Positions 1 through 14,618 of a DNA stretch of 64,000 nucleotides are shown here, one piece after another. Origin of the DNA: Urechis unicinctus. Taxonomy: Eukaryota > Annelida > Polychaeta > Xenopneusta > Urechidae. Each line of letters begins with the position of its first letter. Positions within the stretch are counted from its first letter, which is position 1. A program made the position numbers and the translations under genes. The DNA is taken from NCBI GenBank assembly GCA_034190875.2, contig CM067353.1, positions 39,540,073 to 39,604,072 of the forward strand. The letters run 5' to 3'. The notes under the pieces were generated by a model. It was not told where the DNA came from and searched no databases. It saw nothing but the letters and a program-made list of their open reading frames with translations.

Positions 1-982
1 TCCAGTTCCCACAGGAATGCTGCCAGTTCTTTGGGTGATTTGAAATCTTTTACATCCAAGTATGTTTTTTTCTGGAAGATGCGATTTGTAATCTATACCT
101 CCTAAGACGATAGGTATTGTACTGATCGGTTTCTGATATATTCGCCAGAGCTTCTCTGTGACATACCCTTCGCATATGCTGTTCTCAAAAGAGAGTTAGA
201 ATTTGTAATCCCTGTCCAGTACAGTGTGGTCACAATCAGACATATTGCCCCTTTTGCCACAAGTGTGGTTTCCACAACTCCCCCATACATCCACTTGTAT
301 ATACTTACCCAACTCTTGAGCATATAACTCCCGCTTTGATTGCGTGGAACAGTGGCTGACAAACCATGCTACCTTGTGTGTCTTACCGATAGCATAATTG
401 TCATGACTTACTTTCTGAATTTTTGTCTCATCAATGTGACACACATAAAGACTAGATAAAATGGGAATGTCGGAGTCCATAGCAAATGTCGATGTTAGAT
501 TAAAAGCACCCTCAAATGGTTTCCTCTGTCTACTCGTTTGAAACCGTGTCTGTGGAGGTGCCTCAATGTCTAGGAATAGCCATATTTGACGAGGTAGTCG
601 GAATATTGGCATGTCATGGCCTTTGATTAGCCGACCATGGAATAAAATGACGTCACTCCGGTTGTACTCCTGTCGATCATACAGAAGTTCACATGCTTGC
701 TCTCCGCTATTGGGGCATTGGTCAAGATTCCAGTGTTTGGTACCGTCAAAAGTCCACGGTAAGATACGAATCGTATCATTAGATGCAACTTCTGTGAATG
801 AGGACCTGTTGGTTTCCAAAGATTCATATCGATGGTATGTGTCGAAAACTGCGGACGAATTTTCAATGCGCACCTTCATATGTTTGTTAAATGTAAGCTT
901 TGGCACAGAAACGAACACACCCATACAGGTGACCACAAGTGCGACCAGAATGCATTTTACATAGGGTCCATCTGCTGTTAAC
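1..982 (-). pseudogene. alpha-1,3-fucosyltransferase A copy 1, disrupted; 3' end beyond window
   Basis: This is the catalytic exon of a GT10 fucosyltransferase, nearly identical to intact copy 3. The exon starts at 982, just after a TTTCAG acceptor, and runs off the left edge. It has two lesions relative to copies 2-4. The codon for the first Tyr of the FYLSFENS motif is TAA (196-198), and a T6 run has become T7 (about 65-71), shifting frame. Together they remove the FENS...YVTEK donor-binding motif and the C-terminal part. The transmembrane segment and first half are intact. The homopolymer change could be a sequencing error; the nonsense change is a plain substitution. The promoter and start exon lie at 3,532-3,670. 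Confidence 0.85.
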
Positions 983-1511
983 CTGAAACCAGAAAAACAA
1001 CTATGAGGTCCCACCGCCATTCTAATGGTTTGAAAGGCGTTTGCTTGTTTAATGTGGTATATTGGAATATTAAACAACAACGAACACTGTTGTTTTACTG
1101 TGGACGTTATATTGGTATGACATACATGCACATCACATACCGCGTATACAACGCTAATATTGATAGATATTGATTACATGCAATAGTCTTTTGTGACAAC
1201 TGTTATCTATTATTTTGTTGGTTTTTACTGCCTTCCACATGCCCTGGAGCACCGTGCAATTACAGATAGTAAATCTGATCCCGAAGATGTAAAACCACCT
1301 TATTTATTTCTCCACCTTGTGGACCAAAAGAGTAAAAACCGCAAACAAGAGTGTGGTTTATAAATTGACAAACAACCACAATTAGCGGATCCGCAATACG
1401 GTAAGTGGGCGATAATTAAAGCACTAATGCCAACGAATACATTTCTAAACATAGAAGCTAAATCGTATTTTATTCATGAATACAAAACAAAAATAACTTA
1501 CACTGTTATTA

Positions 1512-1740
1512 TCAGCGTTTTACTTGCCAGGTTATTCCGTCTTTGCCCAGGAAGGTTGTTATGAACAGAACCACTGGCCAGTCGTTGCGATGAAGGTCCT
1601 TTTCTTTTAAGAGAACAACGTTACCTAGTTCGACTTTTCTGTCAGGGTCAATCCACTTGCGTCTCTCTTGCAGGGACGTTAGATACTCTGAGCTCCACCT
1701 CCTGTAGAACATGTCCTCAAGAACCTTGCACCCGCCTGCA
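1512..1740 (-). mobile_element. BEL/Pao retrotransposon remnant (end of polyprotein, DUF5641-like), in the intron of A copy 1
   Basis: An open stretch of about 66 codons contains RRWSSEYLTSLQERRKW followed by ELGNVVLLKE, RNDWP and GKDG. From memory this is the signature of the C-terminal domain after the integrase of BEL/Pao LTR retrotransposons. Only this fragment is recognisable; I see no reverse transcriptase or LTR pair. The same piece sits in all four units, so it was inserted before the array expanded. Confidence 0.6.
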
Positions 1741-1862
1741 TTGAGCTAGGCTGATGTCCTTGCTGTCAGTGACATTCGAGAAAACAACTTCTCTCTTTTT
1801 TTTGTGTAAGAATTATGAGAGGAGTTAGTATCTGCGGGTCGTCTGGGTCCGTTTAGACTGGA

Positions 1863-2890
1863 ATCAAAGGAATCAGTGCCTAGGGATCAGCTTGAGATAT
1901 TCCTTGAGTGGCTGCGAGAGAAAGATGTGCAGGATTTCGGCTGCAGCGACCAGGAACAGCACCCTCCTATCTCCGGCGAGCTACCACACCAATGGCTAGT
2001 AGATTGCTAAGAAGTCCTCCCCGTCTACAGGTTCAAGGACCCAATGCTCAAGAAGTTGAAAACGGTCGTCTGTCTCCGTTTCAACAACGTTCTGTGTTGA
2101 TTGACCAGAAGAGCAACGCCGGAAGTGGGAAGAGTTCTTGGAGAAATGGCAACCGACTCATATGGTGCTTGCGTGACGAATCCAAATAAGAGACCAGAAT
2201 TTGCCATCCATCTGGATCGACCCAAGCAGCACTTCCCCCTCCACTAATCTATCATCCAAAAATATATCTGCCTGTAAAATGAACCAACCAATATCCCAGG
2301 CGGTGGATGTGAAGTGTTCGTATTGAATTATGTGGTGGGTGTCCTCCTGTCTGAGATTGGAGCCACAGTGTCCCAGCCCGTCGAAGTTAGTGGCGTTATG
2401 GATAAGCAAATATGGTACACAGCTGTCAATGGCTCACCATATCCAACCCACGAAAGGTATGGATAGTTGACGACTTCCTGAAATTGGTCAACTTTGCATA
2501 TCTTATGGTGTCTAGTGTCGAATACATGGAGCAGCTGATCCGAGTCACCATACTTCCGGGTCGTCCCGACGAGGACCTACCACATAAGACCCCATAAGTC
2601 CCCGCTCGCCGATTAAACATTCACCTCCGACAACGATGATATAGTAACCAAGCTTGTAAGATACAAAAAGTAGATAAGTGGCAGTGCTCATAGTGGTGAA
2701 GGACGGGATGAAACTTGGGGAGGAGTAGAATGGTAAGTGTGGTATGTGTGATGAATCTGTACTGTGGGACATTTACGAACGCATGGATGAGCAGCAGTTG
2801 ACACTGGACAGATTAGACTACAGTCTACCTCGCAAGCTGGAAAACGTTGGGATAGTCTGCTGCGGATGTAATATGAAGAGGGGGTAGTCT
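1863..2890 (+). mobile_element. Decayed coding remnant of an unidentified element (unit 1)
   Basis: This stretch has long runs of coding-like sequence in shifting plus-strand frames, broken by stops and frameshifts. Recognisable pieces include DQLEIFLEWLREKDVQDF, VYRFKDPMLKKLKTVVCLRF and, near the end (2,731-2,880), a C-x2-C ... TLDRLDYSLP ... C-x2-CN pattern resembling an HNH or zinc-binding nuclease motif. I do not recognise the family. It could be part of a large transposon or an old integrated viral gene. It lies on the opposite strand inside the intron of gene A and recurs in each unit. Confidence 0.4.
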
Positions 2891-3062
2891 AACATACACA
2901 GGCACCGCGCGTGTTCCAGACGCAGATACTCACTGCGCAAATCCTTGCATGGCAAGGTTACTAACTATATACATGCCGTCCAGACGTGCTCCACAAGCGT
3001 GGGCACAAACTTGGCACACGTGGTTACTCAATGCGTACACATGTATTTACTCACCACGCACG

Positions 3063-3076
3063 TGGGTGTGTGTGTA

Positions 3077-3125
<49 letters not shown>

Positions 3126-3141
3126 TTGTGCGTGTCTGTGT
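3063..3141. repeat. (TG)n microsatellite, intron of A copy 1
   Basis: An almost pure GT/TG tract with a few interruptions. It is followed at about 3,196-3,258 by two copies of a 30-bp minisatellite (GGCGGCACATGTGGTT core) that is expanded to five copies in unit 4. Cys/Val- and His/Thr-rich translations here are artefacts. Confidence 0.95.
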
Positions 3142-3531
3142 GTGGAAAAAAGAAGGGAAAATAATCGTTTCTTTTTTCTTTGTGAGGGCGACACACGGCG
3201 GCACATGTGGTTACTCCCCGCGCAACCGGCGGCACATGTGGTTGCTCACCGCGCACCATGTCTTTGTGTGTGAACAAATCGACTTCAGGGGATTAACTGC
3301 TACTTCAATATGTTAGCTATATTGATCCATCTCAAGATAGTTACATACAGGACGAAAGTTGAATATCAATCTCATGAACAATCATAATAACAGCTGAGCA
3401 ATTAGATATGCATCCATAGATTTTTGTATAACGTTTTAAAACTGTTAGATCTAGAAACAAGAACGTCGATACTCTACTTTGTATGTTTCAAATTGATCAC
3501 TTAACCTGCGTAAAAACAAATTATAACTTAC

Positions 3532-3670
3532 CTGATGTGAACCATTATACTTAGTTCCGGTGTTAATCAGTACAAAGATGTGCAACTAACTGCATCGTTT
3601 ATGTAAAAAAGAATATTTAGCAATACTTGGAAACTTTATCGCAACCCCTTCAATCTGGATACTATTTATA
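3532..3670 (-). promoter_or_regulatory. Promoter and 14-nt start exon of fucosyltransferase A copy 1
   Basis: On the minus strand a consensus TATAAATAG (3,662-3,670) is followed about 117 nt later by ATGGTTCACATCAG (3,545-3,532) and a perfect GTAAGT donor (3,531-3,526). Spliced to the acceptor before 982, the ATG is in frame with the catalytic exon. A short upstream ORF, MQLVAHLCTD, lies between the TATA box and the start. The transcript would encode a broken enzyme because exon 2 is disrupted. Confidence 0.65.
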
Positions 3671-5058
<1,388 letters not shown>

Positions 5059-5963
5059 TCATAATCTGATTGTTGTGGCTGTGAAAGAATCTGCATAAAA
5101 CACACGGGTGCGCACATGGTCGTACGACTTATCACCAGGATGTTTGCAATACACTGCGTTTTTCCTTGATATATAAGCACTAAATAACACATCATTTTTG
5201 TCTAGTTTCCACAAAAATGCAGCCAATTGTTTAGGGGATCCAAAGTCTTTTATATCGAGGTAAGTCTTTCCTGGTAAATAAGTTTTGTTATCGAGGGAAC
5301 CCATTACCACTGGCAGGGTGCTGCCTGGGTTAAGCATAATACGCCATAGCTCCTCTGTCACATACGCCTCGCCATGGAGCTTAAATGCTCCCACTTTCTC
5401 AAATTGACGAATCATGTTCGATGCTTTGCTATCATTGGTATATTCGAGTCCTTGGTGATGGTTGAGGTTAAATTAAACATATTGCGAATGTGTGTCATGG
5501 ATACATTCCTTGTCCAGGTGTGCGGGGGTGCTTGATCCTCATAAAACACCCATTTTTGATAGGAAAATCGAAACATAGGTAAATCAGTCGGATCGATGTT
5601 GTCAGCGTGGAAGACGATCACCTCGCTGCTGTTGTAGTCTTGCCTATCTACGGTATGATGGCAAGCCTTATCACCTTGTAACATGCATGAATGAGATGTG
5701 TCCTCGCCACTCTCCAAGTCACTGGCATTCCCTCTTGTCCATGATAGAATGCATATCACATTCCCTGATAGTTTAGGTTAGGAGGTGTGGTAAACCATTT
5801 TTACAAAATCCTGGTAATGAATTTTAGCCGGGCTTCCGGGGGTTCCGTTGTCACATGGGTTATTTGTTTCACGTAAGACGTTCACATAAAGGCAAGTTAC
5901 AATAATGCCAGGTAATAAACGCATAAACAGCCGCGCTGGTGCAAGTCGTCTGAGTAGGATCAT
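5059..5963 (-). pseudogene. alpha-1,3-fucosyltransferase B pseudogene (unit 1)
   Basis: A diverged GT10 paralogue of gene A. From ATG 5,963 it has an N-terminal hydrophobic segment (LFMRLLPGIIVTCLYVNVL, type II signal anchor), then the ICILSWTRGN strand, FNLTSTITKDSNIP, and a C-terminal part with YVTEELWR and LPVVMGS. It is dead on three counts. An in-frame TAA ends the first segment (5,778-5,780). A deletion of roughly 70 codons removes the VAWFVSHC and FENS donor-binding motifs. The reading frame also shifts at about 5,412-5,415. The Lys of YVTEK is Glu here. Units 2 and 3 share the lesions, so the gene died before the array expanded. A TTTCAG acceptor directly precedes the ATG. Confidence 0.8.
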
Positions 5964-7657
5964 CCTGAAACGGATGCGTATGACAACATTAGCAACGCAT
6001 TCAACCTACAATAAGCATGTACATATTAATGTGTAGTGTAATAGGGTCGTGATACATAATGAGGACTGCAGAACTAACTGTGTTGATGCGGAGGGCGATG
6101 TGTATAGGTAAACAGTTCGGTAAGCGAGTAAATAAATGAATACAGCCATTTCGGTTTAATAACAAACATTGTAACAATTGGATACGCACAGCAGGATTAT
6201 AATTCATTAGACGGGGTAAATCAATCTGCCCATGCCATGACGGATTATGCCTCTCTCCCAGGTGTCACCTCTGCAAGCTAGACGTTGGATAATACTGTGG
6301 CTGTGTGGTATGGAGACTTCTTCATTAATGCCTAGTCGGTTACCTCTGATTTCGACCCATTTGCAAGTTAACTATATGTTACATTACGGATGGAATATTT
6401 ATGATTCACATCACTTCCACTATCGTTCAGTAAAATTTTACTCTGTTTATATCTTTGCGTTAAAAAAAGCAAAGGGTTCTACATCACAGAGCTAAACTGT
6501 TTCGGTTGGTTATTGTGGATTTACATCAAGCACATATAGAAGAGGATATACGAGATCCTAGTTAATTAGGATATGACTATGTTGAATAATTCAAGACCTT
6601 TTAACTGAAATAGAATAATCGATCAATCGGTCTATTTGATTAATTACACACGTCGTCATTATTTCAAGTTGGCGTTTATATATCCACTATGCAATGGTAT
6701 AACCAGGATCACTGCTACCTTGATGTTGGAAGTAAATGTGATGACACTGAAGATTGGTTTTTACGACATTCAGGCAGTTAAAAGGCGCAGGGCTGGAAAT
6801 AATTATACCCTAGGAACGTCTTAGCTGACTAGCCAGTGCGATTTCATCTTCTTGCTTACCGTGTAAAACCACCTGAGTTCCATAATTTAGAGCTGTTCCA
6901 CTAATTTGTAAACTTTGCCTAGCTCAATTACAAAAGAGGAAAAGGATCACTTACTTGATGATCCTTACTATTTTCGGCTCTGACGTCAATCACTGTATGT
7001 ACGCAAATGGCAACATCTGTGTCCCGAAAGAAGATGCTTGCACATTATACCATATTCCTTGTATCTAAATAAGAGAATGGTTTGTAATTTCAACTTTTAC
7101 GCTATTAGTGAGGATATCCCTCTTTACTTTTCCTTAAAGGCGAAATATTGCTAAAGACTGTAACTACAAATCATTGGTGTACAAAGAACTTCAACTTTAA
7201 AGCGTCCAAGAACATGCTGGTAAGCTGCTGCTTAATGAAAGCAATCTTAAAACCATTGAGCCAATGTTAGTTGTTATTGATTATATGAAATTGATTTACA
7301 TGTAATGGCCAGCACACCTGCCGGAACTACATGTGGCGTACACATTTTAGTGCCTATCGGGCAACAAATGCAGGCCTTACGACAAGTCCAATGGGGAACG
7401 CTGCTTTGATCAATAAATCGATGTAGTCCGTAATGTGTACGGCATAATGGGAAAAAAAGTATTCTGCTTGATCAAATAACTGCTGTATATTATTGCTACA
7501 GCTTAAAACGGTGATAAGCCGGATGTTGAAATGGTACATATGTATGCGTAGGCAATAACCTCAATGTTTGCTATCACTTAATTAATGTAGCTACATACGT
7601 CTGGATATTAAGTGTAAAAGTCATATGTGCGCGCGCGAGCGTGCGTGTGCAAATCTT

Positions 7658-7658
<1 letters not shown>
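5964..7658 (-). other. Upstream/intron region of gene B with conserved block (unit 1)
   Basis: No coding frame. On the minus strand a candidate GTAAGT donor (6,954-6,949) follows ATCATCAA, and the acceptor TTTCAG precedes 5,964, so this may be the first intron of gene B. Segment 6,830-7,495 is homologous, inverted, to 43.58-44.3 kb. Its best-kept part (about 6,975-7,035, GGGACACAG...TTGCCATTTGCGTACAT) may be an old exon or control element. I could not find a TATA promoter for B comparable to that of A. Confidence 0.45.
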
Positions 7659-7986
<328 letters not shown>

Positions 7987-9606
7987 GCCCGTCAGTTTGG
8001 GGCCGGCCCTAGTGAGTGTATGTGTCTGTGTTAATGCTGAGGGCATGACAGCCTCCGTAACCATTATTGTTTCATTAGCTGGGGACACTATCAGGAAAAC
8101 GTGTGATTGACTTGTCTAGAGTGCAACCGTTACAGAGTTGATGCAGTGCTATTGGCTAAGTGAGAACACTATCTTGCGGCAGCTGGGTGTCAGGCCGCTC
8201 CAGAACCAAATCGTCTCGGACTAAAGCACGTGTTTGTCCACCCCACAAATGGTCTAGCACAGGCTCTTCAGGTTATGTGACAAAACGAAAATCTTGTAGG
8301 GACCACACAAAGTCAGTCGCACCATGGCGGTCATCTTCGAGCTCACCTGGCTGGTTGAGGTAGCTTACACAAGCACCACAGGAAAGGTTTTATTCCGTTG
8401 GCCCGACAATGTGTCCTGAAAGCAGAGAAGCTCTGTGTTGACATTTTTGTTAAGTTTTTGTTGGGGTGGTCAGGGTGCTTTTTATCTAATTATTCCTAAG
8501 AAGTTAGCATAATCGCTTAGTCTTAGTAAGGAGTACCATATATATCCACCTAGAATGTTTATATTTGAAGAGCCCCAATAATGAAGGTATTGCCATAAAC
8601 ATGAGCGTGTATGGCATGTGATGCTTTATAAATATCAGCTAACATGCCACTACCATTAAATATTTCCTGGCATTACAAACACCGTCATTATCTATATCAT
8701 ACCTTCTTTAGTGCTTAACCATAATATGTAACTTGATCAGCAAGCCATCCATCACACATCTGACTGCAATGAGTAATTCCTGTTACGAAAATGGTTTTAC
8801 CTTAACAATCGGCGTTTTTGCTGACTTTCGAATGAGCACATCCATGCTCTGCTTCTTAAGGAGGCCATTCTACACTGATCACGCCTTAAGAATTATTAGA
8901 TGGAAACACCACATTTGCATGCTCATTTTTCACACCACTGTGAGATCGAGCGTTATTGATGGTCATCTGCCCATCATTTACAATAGAATTCAGAAAGATA
9001 ACTTGTTGTGACGTACAATGCAGTTCTTCTTGAAATTATTCTCTTTGTCATACTGACCACATCCCAGCCAGAAAATATACCATTATTACGTAATTAAATG
9101 AATTATCCACAAAGATCCTTACTTTATTCAAAATTTTCATGTATATAAAAATACCATGCTCACGGTTTGGGGTATAAATCCCTTGCACTTGCAGTGATGT
9201 CTTAATTTTCAGTCTGTTATATTGCAGCTGTATACATTGTTCAAAATTCATTGTGATGGAAATTTTTCTTACAAACGAATTTTTATGTTTCAAAGCTATA
9301 TCTAGTTTGCGTTTGTTGTTATGACAATGTGATCGTTGAGCTTTCTAACATGACACTCTTCTCCATTTAGTCATAGAAGCATAGCCAGTTGCTTGTAAAA
9401 ACTAGAAACACGGTGATTTGTTCATATATATTTTCACTTGTCATGCAGTTTTATAACATTTGCCGTTGGACATACAATGAGCGGCTTCTCTCACAATTCT
9501 GCCCAATAATAATCAGTGTCAATGTGCCATCGTAACAAGTGAGCTTGCGATAGGTAAAACAATGAATGAACGAGAAAAATCAAGCTTCTCTATATCTTCT
9601 TAGCCA
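7987..9606. other. Inter-gene spacer of unit 1
   Basis: I see nothing coding with confidence. Segment 8,130-8,400 is somewhat richer in G+C and open in one frame on each strand, possibly a transposon scrap. Segment 8,877-9,597 is the piece deleted from unit 2. The right end is the 3' flank of A copy 2. Confidence 0.4.
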
Positions 9607-9612
9607 TTTATT
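9607..9612 (-). terminator. Poly(A) signal AATAAA of A copy 2
   Basis: AATAAA on the minus strand about 130 nt beyond the stop of A copy 2. The same hexamer and spacing occur behind copies 3 and 4. Confidence 0.55.
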
Positions 9613-9739
9613 GAACATACAAAGAGGTATTCAGCTCTAATAAATATGTTCCATCCACTACACAGCAATAACACACATTGTTTTCCTCCTTATGCTCTGC
9701 AAGAGAATCGCAATAGTGTTAATCTCATATCCACGTCAT

Positions 9740-10968
9740 TTACAGCTGTATTCCATCAAAACTCCCGCGGAAGTAATCCCCGGGGTGTAACACACAACGA
9801 CGCTCTTCGCCCCAGAATTCGGAAATGTTAGGAACATTACTTCTCTCGTGTCTGTGATCGTGGAGATATTGACAAATGAGACATGGAGGTCGCAAGTTAG
9901 AAGATGACGGGTCACCAGGGTGTATACATCGTACAGCGTTCTTTCTCATGATGTATTCGCTAAACAAACTGTCATTTCTGTCCAGTTCCCACAGGAATGC
10001 TGCCAGTTCTTTGGGTGATTTGAAATCTTTTACATCCAAGTATGTTTTTTCTGGAAGATGCGATTTGTAATCTATACCTCCTAAGACGATAGGTATTGTA
10101 CTGATCGGTTTCTGATATATTCGCCAGAGCTTCTCTGTGACATACCCTTCGCATATGCTGTTCTCAAAAGAGAGGTAGAATTTGTAATCCCTGTCCAGTA
10201 CAGTGTGGTCACAATCAGACATATTGCCCCTTTTGCCACAAGTGTGGTTTCCACAACTCCCCCATACATCCACTTGTATATACTTACCCAACTCTTGAGC
10301 ATATAACTCCCGCTTTGATTGCGTGGAACAGTGGCTGACAAACCATGCTACCTTGTGTGTCTTACCGATAGCATAATTGTCATGACTTACTTTCTGAATT
10401 TTTGTCTCATCAATGTGACACACATAAAGACTAGATAAAATGGGAATGTCGGAGTCCATAGCAAATGTCGATGTTAGATTAAAAGCACCCTCAAATGGTT
10501 TCCTCTGTCTACTCGTTTGAAACCGTGTCTGTGGAGGTGCCTCAATGTCTAGGAATAGCCATATTTGACGAGGTAGTCGGAATATTGGCATGTCATGGCC
10601 TTTGATTAGCCGACCATGGAATAAAATGACGTGACGTCACTCCGGTTGTACTCCTGTCGATCATACAGAAGTTCACATGCTTGCTCTCCGCTATTGGGGC
10701 ATTGGTCAAGATTCCAGTGTTTGGTACCGTCAAAAGTCCACGGTAAGATACGAATCGTATCATTAGATGCAACTTCTGTGAATGAGGACCTGTTGGTTTC
10801 CAAAGATTCATATCGATGGTATGTGTCGAAAAAACTGCGGACGAATTTTCAATGCGCACCTTCATATGTTTGTTAAATGTAAGCTTTGGCACAGAAACGA
10901 ACACACCCATACAGGTGACCACAAGTGCGACCAGAATGCATTTTACATGGGGTCCATCCGCTGTTAAC
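9740..10968 (-). pseudogene. alpha-1,3-fucosyltransferase A copy 2, frameshifted
   Basis: The catalytic exon is nearly identical to intact copy 3 but 10 bp longer. Differences are +2 A in an A4 run (about 10,829-10,834, in the stem), a 5-bp duplication of GTGAC (about 10,629-10,638) and +3 bp near the C-terminus (+1 C, +2 AC, near 9,778-9,795). The first two shift the frame, so only the C-terminal 283 codons stay open as one block, with [24 protein letters not shown] and PIVLGG. The first and last changes fall in or near homopolymers and could be assembly errors; the 5-bp duplication looks real. Promoter and start exon lie at 13,513-13,651. Confidence 0.8.
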
Positions 10969-11482
10969 CTGAAACCAGAAAAACAACTATGAGGTCCCAC
11001 CGCCATTCTAATGGTTTGAAAGGCGTTAGTTTGTTTAATGTGGTATATTGGAATAGTAAACAACAACGAACACTGTTGTTTTACTATGGACGTTATATTC
11101 GTATGACATACATGCACATCACATACCGCGTATACAACGCTAATATTGATAGATATTGATTACATGCAATAGTCTTTTGTGACAACTATTATCTATTATT
11201 TTGTTGCCTTCCACATGCCCTGGAGCACCGTGCAATTACAGATAGTAAATCTGATCCCGAAGATGTAAAACCACCTTATTTATTTCTCCACCTCGTGGAC
11301 CAAAAGAGTAAAAACCGCAAACAAGAGTGTGGTATATAAATTGACAAACAACCACAATTAGCGGATCCACAATACGGTAAGTGGGCGATAATTAAAGCAC
11401 TAATGCCAACGAATACATTTCTAAACACTGGGTAATACATAGAAGCTAAATCGTATAACTGAAATAACTTACACTGTTATTA

Positions 11483-11711
11483 TCAGCGTTTTACTTGCCG
11501 GGTTATTCCGTCTTTGCCCAGGAAGGTTGTTATGAACAGAACCACTGGCCAGTCGTTGCGATGAAGGTCCTTTTCTTTTAAGAGAACAACGTTACCTAGT
11601 TCGACTTTTCTGTCAGGGTCAATCCACTTGCGTCTCTCTTGCAGGGAAGTTAGATACTCTGAGCTCCACCTCCTCTAGAACATGTCCTCAAGAACCTTGC
11701 ACCCGCCTGCA
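11483..11711 (-). mobile_element. BEL/Pao remnant in intron of A copy 2
   Basis: Same fragment as in unit 1. Here the codon after the Met-Phe of the MFYRRW start is TAG, so it is more decayed at its N-terminal edge. Confidence 0.55.
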
Positions 11712-11833
11712 TTGAGCTAGGCTGATGTCCTTGCTGTCAGTGACATTCGAGAAAACAACTTCTCTTGTTTTTTTGTGTAAGAATTATGAGAGGAGTTAGT
11801 ATCTGCGGGTCGTCTGGGTCCGTTTAGACTGGA

Positions 11834-12868
11834 ATCAAAAGAGTCAATGCCTAGGGATCAGCTTGAGGTATTCCTTGAGTGGCTGCGAGAGAAAGATGTG
11901 CAGGATTTCGGCTGCAGCGACCAGGAACAGCCCCCTCCTATCTCCGGCGAGCTACCACACCAATGGCTAGTAGATTGCTAAGAAGTCCTCACCGTCTACA
12001 GGTTCAAGGACCCAATGCTCAAGAAGTTGAAAACGGTCGTCTGTCTCCGTTTCAACAACGTTCTGTGTTAATTGACCAGAAGAGCAACGCCGGAAGTGGG
12101 AAGAGTTCTTGGAGAAATGGCAACCGACTCATATGGTGCTTGCGTGACGAATCCAAATAAGAGACCAGAATTTGCCATCCATCTGGATCGACCCAAGCAG
12201 CACTTCCCCCTCCACTAATCTATCATCCAAAAATATATCTGCCTGTAAAATGAACCAACCAATATCCCAGGCGGTGGATGTGAAGTGTTCGTATTGAATT
12301 ATGTGGTGGGTGTCCTCCTGTCTGAGATTGGAGCCACAGTGTCCCTGCCCGTCGAAGTTAGTGGCGTTATGGATAAGCAAATATCGTACACAGCTGTCAA
12401 TGGCTCACCATATCCAACCCACGAAAGGTATGGATAGTTGACGACTTCCTGAAATTGGTCAACTTTGCATATCTTATGGTGTCTAGTGTCGAATACATGG
12501 AGCAGCTGATCCGAGTCACCATACTTCCGGGTCGTCCCGACGAGGACCTACCACATAAGACGTCCCCGCTCGCCGATTAAACATTCACCTCCGACAACGA
12601 TGATATAGTAACCAAGCTTGTGAGATATAAAAAGATTTACGCCCGCAAAAGTAGATAAGTGGCAGTGCTCATACAGGTGAAGGATGGGGTGAAACTTTGG
12701 GAGGAGTAGAATGGTAAGTGTGGTATGTGTGATGAATCTGTACTGTGGGACAATTACGAACGCATTGATGAGCAGCAGTTGACACTGGACAGATTAGACT
12801 ACAGTCTACCTTGCAAGCTGGAAAACGTTGGGATAGTCTGCTGCGGATGTTATAGGAAGAGGGGGTAG
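11834..12868 (+). mobile_element. Decayed unidentified coding remnant (unit 2)
   Basis: Equivalent of 1,863-2,890, with the same stops and shifts plus small private indels. The C-x2-C ... C-x2-C motif is at about 12,711-12,860. Confidence 0.4.
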
Positions 12869-13043
12869 TCTAACATACACAGGCACCGCGCGTGTTCCAG
12901 ACGCAGATACTCACTGCGCAAATCCTTGCATGGCAAGGTTACTAACTATATACATGCCGTCCAGACGTGCTCCACAAGCGTGGGCACAAACTTGGCACAC
13001 GTGGTTACTCAATGCGTACACATGTATTTACTCACCACGCACG

Positions 13044-13121
13044 TGGGTGTGTGTGTATGTGTTTGTGTGTGTGTGCGTGTGTGTGTGTGCGTGTGTGTGT
13101 GTGTTTGTGCGTGTCTGTGTG
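13044..13121. repeat. (TG)n microsatellite, intron of A copy 2
   Basis: Interrupted TG tract with GCG interruptions, followed by two copies of the 30-bp minisatellite. Confidence 0.95.
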
Positions 13122-13512
13122 TGGAAAAAAGAAGGGAAAATAATCGTTTCTTTTTTCTTTGTGAGGGCGACACACGGCGGCACATGTGGTTACTCCCCGC
13201 GCAACCGGCGGCACATGTGGTTGCTCACCGCGCACCATGTCTTTGTGTGTGAACAAATCGACTTCAGGGGATTAACTGCTACTTCAATATGTTAGCTATA
13301 TTGATCCATCTCAAGATAGTTACATACAGGGTTGCAAAGTTGAATATCAATCTCATGAACAATCATAATAACAGCTGAGCAATTAGATATGCATCCATAG
13401 ATTTTTGTATAACGTTTTAAAACAGTTAGATCTAGAAACAAGAACGTCGATACTCTACTATGTATGTTTCAAATTGATCACTTAACCTGCGTAAAAACAA
13501 ATCATAACTTAC

Positions 13513-13651
13513 CTGATGTGAACCATTATACTTAGTTCCTGTGTTAATCAGTACAAAGATGTGCAACTAACTGCATCGTTCAATTAAAAGCGAATATTTA
13601 GCAATACTTGGAAACTTTATCGCAACTCCTTCAATCTGGATACTATTTATA
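13513..13651 (-). promoter_or_regulatory. Promoter and 14-nt start exon of A copy 2
   Basis: TATAAATAG (13,643-13,651), upstream ORF, ATG at 13,526, exon end 13,513 and GTAAGT donor (13,512-13,507), all as in copies 1, 3 and 4. Confidence 0.65.
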
Positions 13652-14373
13652 CTATATTTTTACAGTTTTATTTTACTGGACGAGCATGTGGCCGCTTATA
13701 ATCCATAACTTGTGTTTGCTACTACGTATCAGACTGTGCATAAAGCATCCCATAAGGAGTGCTCAATTTGCCAATTCAAATAGGAAACGTTATTTGAGTC
13801 AATTCACCTATTTGCAGAGAGTTCGACTTTGCAGGATGGTACCTGCAGCAAATAAAATACACGGGGGGGGGGGAACGGGCGAATTCGCCCTAGCGGTGTT
13901 CTAATCCGCCCCGTCATTTTCGGAAACAAAAACCAGGAAAGGGAGCAATATTTACCCGGGTTGCTTGTTGATCACTGTAACGAATATCGAGTAATAATTA
14001 GTTATAGCTGTTCCTGTGGAAACCGTCACCTGCGTCAATGGCATAGATTAATATCACAAAACCTATCTTAATAATTCATGCATATCATCCATTTAACTAA
14101 ACGTCTCACTTGACAGACAATGCTCTTGCATGTTTTTATTCATTTACCCCAGTCACGCAAACAAAAGTAACATGCATATACATAATGTCATGTACTACAA
14201 TCGTGCAAATACTAAAAGTACCATTATAAAATAATCCGAGTGGGTTTCATCTTTAAACACCTTTTGCGCTTTATACACCATGTTGATAGTATTTCGAATG
14301 AATTTTTTCTTCGTAAAGCGTCTTACAGCCATTTCAGACATCCACCCATTAAGCAACTTACTGTAACCTCAGG

Positions 14374-14618
<245 letters not shown>

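Noticed and set aside
611..964. Plus-strand open frame opposite fucosyltransferase A (also at 10.6, 19.7 and 29.8 kb)
   Set aside because: Antisense shadow of the catalytic exon; no motif of its own and it breaks in other copies.
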